From assembly GCA_964019695.1 (NCBI GenBank), contig OZ026518.1:76997912-77061911 (forward strand): a DNA stretch of 64,000 nucleotides, written 5' to 3'. This document shows, piece after piece, positions 54,893 to 63,735 of this stretch. The notes beneath the pieces were generated by a model. The model had not been told where the DNA came from and ran no database searches. It worked only from the letters and a program-made list of their open reading frames with translations. Source of the DNA: Loripinus fragilis. Taxonomy: Eukaryota; Mollusca; Bivalvia; Lucinida; Lucinidae. The first letter of the stretch is position 1. Every line of letters begins with the position of its first letter. Position numbers and translations under genes: made by a program.

Positions 54893-55498
54893 AGCTGTAA
54901 GCTGGTTATAATGACAAAATAGTATGCGAAAAAAAGAATCAGCATGCAAAATGTTAATAGTGTGTTTCTGAAAGCATTTTAAAATGAAAATGTCTGAGAT
55001 TGATCATACAAACAGTTTAGACCCAGATCAGGCTCAGCAAAACGTCTGGCAGGACCCGAAGGAGAAAGGTCCGTAAGATTTAAGAAATGTTTAAGACCAA
55101 AAAAAACAACGTTACTCAGCACGCAAAGAGTTAGGACAAAAACGTTGCTATATTTGGAACACGTGTTGGGTATATGACGTAACTTATGACAGTAATTCTA
55201 TTTACCCTTTGTACTTTCTCCTAAAAGAGGCACTTTGGGAAACAGTGAAGGCCGCGTTGAATTGCCGCAAGTATAATACGACTTTTCATCAGGGTCTGCG
55301 CACTTTTCAGAGAAAAGGATTACATTTTGGAAATAAACAAAATCTCTTAAAAAAACGCTAATCACGATAAAACTTTGTCTGTTTTGTCCTTTAGAAATAT
55401 TTTTGCCAACAGTGTAGGCTCAGTCTGATCTGGGTCAATATTGTTTGCCGCTCTACTGACAGCAAAACTATTTAACGGTCGACCTGGCAGATGATATG
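54893..55498. other. GATCTGGATCC-family fragments
   Basis: Fragments at about 55008-55060 (AAACAGTTTAGACCCAGATCAGGCTCAGCAAAACGTC) followed by CAGCACGCAAAGAGTTAGG (55117), and at 55408-55450 (GTCTGATCTGGGTCAATATTGTTTGC). No exon. Confidence 0.5.
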
Positions 55499-55598
55499 CC
55501 CAGCCAGTATCCAATCTCGGGCCACTATCGGCCCGCCAGCGAAACGCCGATCGGATGGCGTTTTGCTTGCGGGCCGATAGTGGCCTACTAAGTATCCG
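55499..55598. repeat. Hairpin family 'GGGCCACTATCGGCCCGCCAG', copy 3 (best)
   Basis: CCAGCCAGTATCC, CGGGCCACTATCGGCCCGCCAGCGAAACGCC, loop GATCGGAT, GGCGTTTTGCTTGCGGGCCGATAGTGGCC, AGTATCC. Arms of about 45 bp with few mismatches make a very stable hairpin. Confidence 0.88.
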
Positions 55599-56250
55599 CA
55601 AGCTACAAATGTAATTACAAAATCTTCTAGCACTAAGACAGCACATGAGATTTTGGACGAACAGCCGAGGTTCATGCGAGCCTGTGTATCGGAGCATTCG
55701 CTGCTCGCAAATACTCAAAACAGGTATGAAGATGCAATTGTTATCCCAAATACAGGCCTATTCTCATTAGAGAGCTATACATGCATGCATTAAATATAAC
55801 TTCACGCCAAGTTCTCGTGTGCTTACCCATTTATACTGAAAAAGGAAAATAATTAATTCGTTTTAAAGTTTATTGTCAAATATTCTTGTTTTTTTATCCT
55901 CCGAAAAAATTGGGGAGATATTTGGCGTTGTCCATCCACTGATACATTGCCATGTAACATTATGGGTTGGGGGCGAATATTAGATTATGGTGTGGGTAGC
56001 TTGGCCTTACGGGGTCGAAAACTATTGTGGGATTAACCCATAATTTTACTACGATCACGGACCATTAGGAGCTCCAGAATATAGAATAAGCCGAACTCCC
56101 GTAGAGAATAGATCAACAGATCAACATAAGTTCGGATTAAATACATGTATGATTAACAAGTAGCATCCTCTATAAAGTCGCCAGAAATTATCTCAATACG
56201 CCATCACAGATCACATAGCTAGCAACTAGCAACCCAGGGTGAGTGTGTGT
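55599..56250. other. Unannotated stretch
   Basis: No exon. TTTTTTATCCTCCGAAAAAATTGGGGAGATATTTGGCGTTGTCCATCC (55892) resembles the opening of the bivalve-type repeats at 23745 and 43920, so a truncated copy may start there. Confidence 0.4.
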
Positions 56251-56626
56251 GTGTGGGGGGGGGGGGGGGGGGTACTCTCACCTTTTCTTCATACGTAGGA
56301 TTGGGCCCAGCATCTACCTTTTGCCGCCAAAAAATATCGTTAATATCAAGCACCCCAAAAAATATTTGAAATTTTTGCCAGGCAATAATATTTTCATTCT
56401 GTCCAATTTTGTCGTGACCCCCCCCCCCCCCCCCCCCCCCCCCGCCACCCAAAAAAAATAAATAAATAAAAAAATCCACAAAATCTTCATACCCCCAAAA
56501 TATTAATATTTCTGACCCCCCCCCCCCACCCCCCCATCCCCCCCCCCCCCAAAAAAAAAATGATAATATAGTTCAAATAAATAAACCAAAAGATGTACAA
56601 AAGTACATGTATTAGAGTACCCCCCC

Positions 56627-56655
<29 letters not shown>
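56236..56655. repeat. Cluster of (TG)n, poly-G, poly-C and (CA)n tracts
   Basis: (GT)5 plus G18 at 56245-56272, C26 at 56418-56443, C-rich 56516-56550 followed by A10, C8 then (CA)n at 56620-56653. G-runs and C-runs on one strand about 145 bp apart could pair or form quadruplex/i-motif. The Gly- and Pro-rich frames are artefacts. Run lengths should be treated as approximate. Confidence 0.92.
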
Positions 56656-56657
<2 letters not shown>

Positions 56658-57770
56658 TCCCCTTGTGGACCGTGATCGCTTTGTGGCTGTAAATTAGCAA
56701 TGGAATGCCAACAAATTTACCAAAATGTGAAAAATATTTAGTTCAACGCGTCCTGACGCGCGTGGACTATCTTAGGTCCAGAAGTGAGATACTGGAAAGC
56801 ATACTTACAATTATAAAGAGCTCTTGACTTGTCACCCCCGTGTCGAACCGGTGCGAAATGGTCAATACTATGAACGTGAGTTTGGACTACCTGGGGAGCT
56901 AGTTGATAAGGGCGCCTGACCACACTCTTTATATACAAGTGCCGCCTGCTGATAACCTAAGTAAACAGTTTGGATCCAGATCAGGTAAAATCAGCAAAAT
57001 ACAAAAGCATAGAAAATAAACCAGCATGCAACGAGTTAAATCAATTGTCTAAGGATTTGATTGGAAAATTGAACACGTCTGAATTTGTTAGTGGGGGCAT
57101 GCCACCTGCTAAGGTGTCGTTGCGTTGGTCAGTTAAAGACTTTCGACGCATCTAGTTGGACTAGAGGTCCAAATTTTGTTTCAAGTCTTTATCTTCATCC
57201 ATACTTTGTGTATATTAGTAACAAAGGCTAATGAGAGACTGCACAGGCTTGCCTTGGTTTTTGTTGGTCGAAAATGCGACACGTACCCCAAAACATATGT
57301 GCTGGCTCAAATATAGCATGGACAGCACGCGACATATGCGTACAGTTCTCTTTTATCTAATCCAGACGACTGTGTACAGGAGCACCTGATCATTGGGCCA
57401 GAACACCCGATATAGAGAACTGTGCGTACAGTATTAAATACTTGAATAACGTTCAAAATGCTTTACCCACAGATTTCAAACTTTTGCACATTAAAGCCAT
57501 GGTATTTAGCGTTTTATCTAAAGTAAGCATAAATTTCAGAATATAAACAAAAAAAAACATTTCATCCTATTTTTGGAGAAAAATCACCTTCTTTGTATTA
57601 ATAAGGCGCTGTATTGACTATCGCTTAACTCACACACGTATTATTACGCAGATACAATGCTGGATATATTACTGACAATAATCAGCAAAAAATACTCTCA
57701 GAGGTAAAATATTAAGAAATTTATTACTTTTTTTAACAGTAAGGTGCACATAAACACGCATTTTTTCCCA
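56656..57770. other. Unannotated stretch
   Basis: A GATCTGGATCC-family fragment is at 56963-57045 (AAACAGTTTGGATCCAGATCAGG, GCATGCAACGAGTTAAA). Other sequence shows no exon or family. Confidence 0.4.
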
Positions 57771-57834
57771 CCCGTCGACTGTGACCACCACGCGACGACT
57801 GCGCTGTTCGAGTACAGAGGTTCTCTAGCGTGAT
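57771..57834. repeat. Repeat 'CACGCTAGAGAACCTCTG', copy 2 (inverted)
   Basis: Reverse complement of 53688-53760 with small differences; the match stops at CTCTAGCGTG. The pair encloses about 4 kb. Confidence 0.75.
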
Positions 57835-57940
57835 GATGATGTTAATTAATAAAATTGTCATTAATCAAGTAATTTGGTTTTGGCCCAGTTTCAGATCTGA
57901 GGTCTGCTGTAATGGTCATCAGTCATACATTATTATTGTA

Positions 57941-58145
57941 CAGTAAACCTTGTGTAAAAAGGCCACTCTCAAAAAGACTGAAAGTTGGTTTTCAAGACCA
58001 ATGATCGTTTAATGCAGGTCAAAAGTATTGCAGAATGCTCCAAGAGAGCATTCTGCAATACTTTCGACCTTCATGAAGATACCATTTGTCATTAAGATCT
58101 TTATTTTGTCTATTTTTGATTGGCCGTTTTACACAGGTTTTACTG
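57941..58145. mobile_element. Pogo-like palindromic MITE, copy 6
   Basis: CAGTAAACCTTGTGTAAAAAGGCCACTC at the left, GGCCGTTTTACACAGGTTTTACTG at the right, TA on both sides, central GCAGAATGCTCCAAGAGAGCATTCTGC. It lies 150 bp upstream of the exon at 58296. Confidence 0.9.
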
Positions 58146-58295
58146 TATTGCATTCTCAAATTTGGAAAACTTGTCTATTTTCAATTTGGAATGCCTCTGT
58201 TTGGGATGCGTAAAAAGCTGGCTATATTAATGTCCCCATTGTACTGGTGTTTGCAGTCTATTTATTATTAATTAGAATCTGTTCATCTTTTTCAG

Positions 58296-58576
58296 AATTA
58301 TGAATGGTAATAGTTCTGGTAGAAGCCAGATAGGTCCAGGAGGGGGTCATCAGACCCCATCAAGTATCCCCGCACTTCGCATCCAAGCTGACACACCCGT
58401 GCCTGCCAACAAAGACAAATCACGAGTGCAGCTGCCCGTGCTATCTACACAACGTTCCATCGTTAATCAGGGAAAACCTACGCAAAATGGATTTCAAGAC
58501 GTCAAATCACCATTTGCTACGCCAAGGGCTCCTGGGCCAAATGGCCTGTTTTCAATACAGCGTCCATTAAAGCAAG
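58296..58576 (+). CDS. Unidentified gene, first coding exon
   Basis: Acceptor TTCATCTTTTTCAG ending at 58295 leaves AATT as 5' untranslated bases, then ATG at 58300 (MNGNSSGRSQIGPGGG). Donor CAAG|GTACAA at 58577. The acceptor directly before the ATG implies an upstream non-coding exon. Open throughout, and the frame after the donor is quickly A/T-rich. Confidence 0.82.
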
Positions 58577-58859
58577 GTACAATTTATTTATATCTTTTAA
58601 AAGAACTATTTTTAATTGATTTATCATATTTTTAACAGATCTGTTGTTTAGGGACACATGACCTTAAAATATTTCTTAACTAATAAAATAAATAGTGGGT
58701 TAAACTTGATGATTAGATTGTCACATCTTTAGATAAATTAACAAAAGACAGTCTTGTACACGGCCTCCAATCTCGGCCTCCTTCTCTAAAAAGAGCAGAA
58801 CGTGAAGTGAGGCGAAGGCCCTTCCGGGAAGCAGGCAGCGGGCAAAACAATGGAACACG
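58296..58859 (+). CDS. Unidentified gene, N-terminal coding exons (58296-58576, 58733-58859)
   Basis: Two exons join in phase into about 134 residues from the first ATG: 92 codons plus one base, then two bases plus 41 codons plus two bases. Codon use is balanced (CCC, CGC, GCC, CTG common), unlike the A/T-rich surroundings. The N-terminal part is Pro/Ser/Gln/Gly-rich (GPGGGHQTPSSIPA, KSPFATPRAPGPNG); the second exon is strongly basic (SLKRAEREVRRRPFRE). No domain, signal peptide or membrane segment is visible; it looks like a disordered N-terminus of a nuclear-type protein, which is only an inference. I do not recognise the family. The gene continues to the right with incoming phase 2, and a possible 35-nt exon is at 61273-61307. 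Confidence 0.8.
58733..58859 (+). CDS. Unidentified gene, second coding exon (partly duplicated in inverse)
   Basis: Acceptor TCACATCTTTAG ending at 58732, donor ACACG|GTAAGTT at 58860. In phase it reads DKLTKDSLVHGLQSRPPS, KRAEREVRRRPFREAG and SGQNNGT, ending with CG. From 58758 on it lies in the left arm of a 537-bp inverted duplication. Confidence 0.8.
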
Positions 58860-59294
58860 GTAAGTTGTGTTGACACATTTTCAATCATAAGTAAATTTTC
58901 AGCGCAAAACTCGAAAATCTAAGAATGCTATGCTTCGGGCAATTGTTCAAGCTATCCGTAGAGCATGCTGTTTGCACATTTGAACTTAGTTTGTAAGCGT
59001 GAGAGCTTTTCTCCCGTTGCACAGTTGTCCAAGAAACGGTGGTTCCCGCATGGTTTTGCCTTCTAACCAAACGTATAGTAGCGTTTGGACCCATATTCAT
59101 ACTACCGAGGCCCCTCCACACCCATGTTGTCCCAAATGCAATTTTTCGAGATATTTCAATGATAATTGAGTGATTTAGAGCCAAATTTCTTTAGGAGCAG
59201 GAGGCGAAGGGCAGGAGAAGGAGGCTGGGAGAGGAGAAGCAGGCGGCGATGATATCAAAATTTGCATTGATTTTGCTTATTTTTAATAATATAC
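58758..59294 (+). repeat. Left arm of 537-bp inverted duplication (exon plus intron)
   Basis: Begins ACACGGCCTCCAATCTCGG within the second coding exon, runs through the donor and about 430 bp of intron, and ends at TTTAATAATATAC. The mirror copy 59901-60437 has exactly the same length; by eye about seven or eight substitutions and no gaps. The 99-residue antisense frame in it is mirrored in the other arm and is not a gene. Confidence 0.95.
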
Positions 59295-59900
59295 TTATCC
59301 AATCTATATCAAACTTGCATGTATGAATATTTCAAACCACTTAAATAAATCGAAATTACTTCGCTTTAAATGCCACCACCAACGTAATGTGTGGTTCACT
59401 TTTTTTCTCATTGGAATCATGTAATGCTCACAGATTAGTGATACTTGTGTATTTCTCCTTAAGTTCTTGAGAAAAGGATTATCAAAAAATCTCAGACTGG
59501 GTCGAACCTCTGTTTTATACCCACCCCCTCTCAAGCTTTGATTAAGAGCAACAATTACTGATGGTGCGAAATACTTAGACGCAGAAAAAAGAGGAATTCA
59601 AACCAAGTGTTCCTTGAAATTTGCACATCGGGGCGCCCCACTGACCGTTCTACGAGACTCCTACGCCTATAAATCATAAATAGATAGACTCTTACTTAAA
59701 TCAACATAATTATTAAATATTTAAACACATCTTTTCTGGGAGATGATCACGTGATGTTACTGTGAAGACGTGTTTTTACGAGCTCTGAAAAAGATGAAAA
59801 TTTTTATTTTTTCAAAACAGTGAAAACGGATAAAAATGGATAACTCGTATTTTGGACCTATGTTCTAATGTCTGATAATAAAAATTCATCAAATAGTCAT
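59295..59900. other. 606-bp spacer of the inverted duplication
   Basis: Single-copy A/T-rich sequence. The antisense frame 59304-59534 has no recognised homology. No TIR or target duplication at its edges, so it is not an obvious transposon. Confidence 0.5.
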
Positions 59901-60437
59901 GTATATTATTAAAAATAAGCAAAATCAATGCAAATTTTGATATCATCGCCTCCTGCTTCTCCTCTCCCAGCCTCCGTCTCCTGCCCTTCGCCTCCTGCTC
60001 CTAAAGAAATTTGGCTCTAAATCACTCAATTATCATTGAAATATCTCGAAAAATTGCATTTGGGACAACATGGGTGTGGAGGGGCCTCGGTAGTATGAAT
60101 AAGGGTCCAAACGCCACTATACGTTTGGTTAGAAGGCAAAACCATGCGGGAACCACCGTTTCTTGGACAACTGTGCAACGGGAGAAAAGCTCTCACGCTT
60201 ACAAACTAAGTTCAAATGTGCAAACAGCATGCTCTACGGATAGCTTGAACAATTGCCCGAAGCATAGCATTGTTAGATTTTCGAGTTTTGCGCTGAAAAT
60301 TTACTTATGATTGAAAATGTGTCAACACAACTTACCGTGTTCCATTGTTTTGCCCATTGCCTGCTTCCCGGAAGGGCCTTCGCCTCACTTCACGTTCTGC
60401 TCTTTTTGGAGAAGGAGGCCGAGATTGGAGGCCGTGT
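59901..60437 (-). pseudogene. Right arm: inverted, broken copy of the second coding exon
   Basis: On the minus strand 60437-60336 repeats the last 102 bases of the 58733-58859 exon including its GTAAGTT donor, but lacks the first 25 bases and the acceptor. Differences include AAT for AGC (Asn for Ser) before the shared GGGCAAAAC. Without an acceptor and on the wrong strand it cannot serve the gene as it stands. Confidence 0.9.
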
Positions 60438-60780
60438 TGTATAGAAGTTAAAATCTATCCGCTAGAGACCACTTTCTTGTTTGCTGATATTTTATTTCTT
60501 CCTGAATGGTTTAGACCCACCGATCAGGCCTGACTATAAATGCTACCCACAGAAGTGTTGTTCTCTATTTTCTTCAATAGAAAATCTTGATATTTGTGAA
60601 CTGATAACCTGTGTTATCATGGTGACTGTGTGTCTATAACTGCTTAAAGTGCAACAACCATAGATAACCAACATACACACACTTGATTTACTCATATTTA
60701 CACTTTCAATGAGATGGCCAAACAATATTCTTAACAAATTTAAAAAAAAACACTAAATAATAAACAGTTTAAACAATTTG
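60438..60780. other. Unannotated stretch
   Basis: No exon. GTTTAGACCCACCGATCAGGCCTGAC (60509) is a fragment of the GATCTGGATCC family. Confidence 0.4.
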
Positions 60781-60942
60781 TGGTTCAAGCCTCACCGGCG
60801 TCACTGCGTTGTGGTCCTTCAGCAAGACACATTTATCCTAGCTTAGTACTGGTTCAACCCAGGAAGACCCGTCCCTGCTTAACTGAAAGACTGTTGAATG
60901 GACATAAAGAATCAAATCAAACAAACAAACAAAAAAAATTTG
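60780..60942 (+). mobile_element. 5'-truncated family-1 SINE
   Basis: GTGGTTCAAGCCTCACCGGCGTCACTGCG (B-box), TGGTCCTTCAGCAAGACACATTTATCC, GGTTCAACCCAGGAAGACCC, tail AAAGAATCAAATCAAACAAACAAACAAAAAAAATT. The A-box half is missing. Confidence 0.88.
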
Positions 60943-60949
60943 TAGCGAC

Positions 60950-61140
60950 AAGGAGCGCTTTGGCTCAGTGGTTACATATAAAGTGTTTGATTTGGGATCA
61001 GAGTCGTTAGTTCGAGACGCACTGGAGGCACTGTGTGAGCAAGATTTATTACTGGTTGAACCCAGGAAGACAGCAAAATGTCCTGACATCACTGAAAAAT
61101 TGTTGACTGGGATGTTAAGCATCAATACAAAAAGCCAAGA
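60950..61140 (+). mobile_element. Family-1 SINE variant
   Basis: AAGGAGCGCTTTGGCTCAGTGGTTA (A-box), GTTAGTTCGAGACGCACTGG (B-box), GTGTGAGCAAGATTTATTACTGGTTGAACCCAGGAAGAC, then a diverged tail GATGTTAAGCATCAATACAAAAAGC. Closest to the 12199-12404 copy (CACTGGAGGCAC shared), so a subfamily. Confidence 0.82.
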
Positions 61141-61272
61141 AACAATTCAAAGCATACATGCTTAAACAGAAGGAAAAAATGCTTTTGTGCTGGCTTATAG
61201 TACAAAAGTCTAAGGTCAGCGAAAAATCATAATCAGACGTCTCATATTCCCCCATGATACAATTGTCTGCAG

Positions 61273-61307
61273 ATTAGAAGAAATCAGTGTTACAAGAAGC
61301 TTGATAG
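61273..61307 (+). CDS. Candidate 35-nt exon of the unidentified gene
   Basis: TTGTCTGCAG before and GTAATAAG after. With the two bases CG carried from the 58859 donor it reads R-LEEISVTRSLI without a stop and ends in phase 1. The pyrimidine tract is weak and the piece is very short, so this is only a possibility. Confidence 0.22.
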
Positions 61308-61379
61308 GTAATAAGAAGCAAGACGTTTTGATTGATGAATAAACGCTTATTAATCATAGAACCAGACAAAGAGTTTTGA

Positions 61380-62183
61380 TGACATCATACGTATTTGTTT
61401 TTACTGTAAGCATAGCTTGCGGCTACTCATTCGAATTGCCATAGCAATTTGAATGAGTAACCTCAAGCTATGTCGATGATTTACAAAAAAAGAAAAAATA
61501 TTTTGTAAGGTAGTAAATATTTTGTAAGTTATCTTCTTTTTCTGGAGATAGGAATTGATTCCATAAGGAATGTTACGTTGCTACTACAAAAACAATTTTA
61601 AGTCAGTCAGCCAAAAAAGCTTTTGTGAGATTTGTAGTCGTCAGTCAGTGATTAAAAGTTGTTAAGGTTGTCATGAAGGCCCAGCTGGGTGCAATACTGT
61701 TCCATTGACTTGAACATATAACACCATGCTTGTATTACCCAGCAATGATTTTAGGGAGCCTCACCGTTATCAGCTGGGGTTGTTTAAGGCAACATGACAG
61801 CCTTTTAATGTGGAACGACCCACTTATTGGTATTGCGGGGGACATTTAAGCCCCTGCTTCTTGGATTGCAGCTAGTTCAAGAGGGCTTGGTAAAAGAGAT
61901 GTATGAGAACTTGGTAATGAGCGTTTGATAGTTTATGGTATCGCCTTTTAAAATCAGCTATGGGTTCGACTGAATTGAATTTAGATGAAAATACTTTTGA
62001 TATGAAGGTTTTACTCGCAAACAGTGTGATAGGTACTATATGCAGAATGGCATCCATTTGGAAGGGGTGAGAGTTGATAGCTAACAGAAAACAGTCATGT
62101 ATGGGCAATATCTTAGGAGATGATCCTTATGCACAATAAATGGACAGCAAAGGGCACATTAGGCATATGGTAAGGTATTATCC
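61380..62183. other. Unannotated stretch with a hairpin
   Basis: CATAGCTTGCGGCTACTCATTCGAATTGC mirrored by GCAATTTGAATGAGTAACCTCAAGCTATG (about 61411-61472) with a 4-bp loop. A possible acceptor TTGGATTGCAG at 61871 leads to a frame that stops soon. Nothing else recognised. Confidence 0.45.
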
Positions 62184-62274
62184 ACCCAGCCAGTGTAAGT
62201 CTCAGGCCACTACCGGCCAGCCGTGAAACACCATTTTTTTTGCTGGCTGTCCGATATCAGATGTTTACTGGGTA
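62184..62274. repeat. Hairpin family 'GGGCCACTATCGGCCCGCCAG', copy 4 (diverged)
   Basis: ACCCAGCCAGTGTAAGTCTCAGGCCACTACCGGCCAGC at the left, GCTGGCTGTCCGATATC and TTTACTGGGT at the right. The ACCCAG...CTGGGT ends suggest where the element's termini are. Confidence 0.72.
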
Positions 62275-62368
62275 TGGCCATTCATAAACACATTTAATAA
62301 TTTACCAATTAGGACTGATCAGGCATTTTATTGGCAAATATCACTGGTATGAGCATTTGTTCTATATA

Positions 62369-62609
62369 TGAGCCACGACATGAGATTTCCAACAATGTAG
62401 TATTTGCGACCAGCAAAGGCTCAGACCAGCTGTGGGCATACACGCAGTCTGATCAGAGCCTTTGCTAGTCACTTGAATATTCTATGACTGTTAAGCTACT
62501 GTCCGAGCATAATTTTGGAATTTCTAAGCTGAAAAGGAGGTGGCACAGGCTCGTCTGAGTCTACACTTGTCAAAATGCCACATTGTTGGAAATCACATGT
62601 CACGGCTCA
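62369..62609 (+). mobile_element. TIR MITE family 'TGAGCCGTGACATGTGATTTCC', copy 6
   Basis: TGAGCCACGACATGAGATTTCC to GGAAATCACATGTCACGGCTCA, flanked by TATA/TATA. Interior as copies 1-3. Confidence 0.9.
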
Positions 62610-62617
62610 TATATGCT

Positions 62618-62790
62618 TTAACTCTTTGCAAGCTGAGAATTTTTTCACAATTTTGGTGATCTGCTGATACTTTTCAAAATTAACTTTTTTGGATAATTCT
62701 TTCAGGAAGTCAAACAGCTTGGATACAGATCTTGGTCCAAACTGTTTGCAAAGGTTATCGGCAAACGACACAAGAAGGCAAAGAGTTAAG
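62618..62790. mobile_element. GATCTGGATCC MITE with TTAACTCTTTGCA ends
   Basis: Starts TTAACTCTTTGCAAGCTGAG and ends GAAGGCAAAGAGTTAA, a 13-bp inverted repeat. Interior GATCTGCTGATAC, AAAATTAAC, TCAAACAGCTTGGATACAGATC, TTGGTCCAAACTGTTTGC. This copy fixes the ends of the widely dispersed family. Confidence 0.8.
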
Positions 62791-63007
62791 GTCTCATTCC
62801 ATGTGATTTCTGTATTTGTCCCAGTTGGCAGGTATCGAAAGGTCATTTCTGTTGTAACTTTCACAAGGCCTAACCAAAATATTTTGTCAGGTTATTATAA
62901 TAATTCTACTGTCCTAGCCAAACTTTTGAAATTAATTGCAAACAAATTATAAAAAGTATATAAAACCGTCCACAATAAAGTTTTAATGCAAGACTTTTTA
63001 AATTTGA
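62791..63007. other. Unannotated A/T-rich stretch
   Basis: Nothing recognised. Confidence 0.35.
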
Positions 63008-63192
63008 TTATTTATACTTTGCAACAGTTTGGATCCAGATCAAGCCTGACAAAATGTCGGGCTTGATCTGGATCCGAACTGTTTGACACTCTGAGTCTCT
63101 GATGTAGATGGTATTCCTGAAAGAATTTTTCGAAAACATTAATTTTGAAAAAAATCAGCTGAGACAGCAAAAAATCAGCGGGGAAAGAGTTT
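63008..63192. mobile_element. GATCTGGATCC MITE copy with 59-bp hairpin
   Basis: Hairpin 63024-63082: ACAGTTTGGATCCAGATCAAGC mirrored by GCTTGATCTGGATCCGAACTGT. Followed by TTTGACACTCTGA, CCTGAAAGAATTTTTCGAAAAC, ATTTTGAAAAAAATCAGC and GGGAAAGAGTTTAG (right end). Confidence 0.8.
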
Positions 63193-63559
63193 AGTCTCAC
63201 TAATAGGTAAAGATTGAGTTAATACCTACCAGTAATATAAATGATATATAAAAATAACAAATTTTAAAAAAGAGGTATATTTCTTTGATTGAATTTATTT
63301 TTCAATGAGGGCTTGTTTTGGACTAACTTTTTGTATCAAATTTGATTGTTAATGTATGTCCTTAAATGAAATCAAAATCTAATGATAGTAATCTACTCCA
63401 AATTAACATTAGAAAATACACCATTAATTAAAAAATCATTGTATTACTTACAACAATTTGATATTGCTGGGAAAGTTTTTATATATTTATAGAAGCTAAA
63501 AGGGTAGAATTAACTCATTACCTGAGTTAGTGACGACAATAGTGTCTGCTGCTGCACCT
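63193..63559. other. Unannotated A/T-rich stretch
   Basis: Nothing recognised. Confidence 0.35.
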
Positions 63560-63735
63560 TTGCATACAATTTGGACCCAGATCAGGTCTGACAAGATGTC
63601 CGACTTGATCTGGATTTAAACTGTTTGACACTCTGAAGTTATTTATGAAAGAATTTTTGGAAATGTTAATTTTGAAAAAAATCAGCAGACAACAAAACAA
63701 GCATGTAAAATTATTACCCAGCATGCAAAGAGTTT
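63560..63735. mobile_element. GATCTGGATCC MITE copy
   Basis: TTTGGACCCAGATCAGGTCTGACAAGATGTCCGACTTGATCTGGATTTAAAC, TTTGACACTCTGAAG, GAAAGAATTTTTGGAAATGTTAATTTTG, CAGCAGACAACAAAAC and CAGCATGCAAAGAGTTT. Block order as at 63008-63192. Confidence 0.78.

Noticed and set aside
58885..59184. 99-residue frame found almost identically at 58885-59184 (minus) and 60011-60310 (plus)
   Set aside because: It lies in the intron part of the inverted duplication; the likeness comes from the duplication, not from protein conservation.
63008..63735. GATCTGGATCC-type palindromes as nuclear-receptor or other transcription-factor sites, or as coding repeats (SLDPDQ...)
   Set aside because: They recur with the same long flanks and ends throughout the window, which is the behaviour of a MITE.
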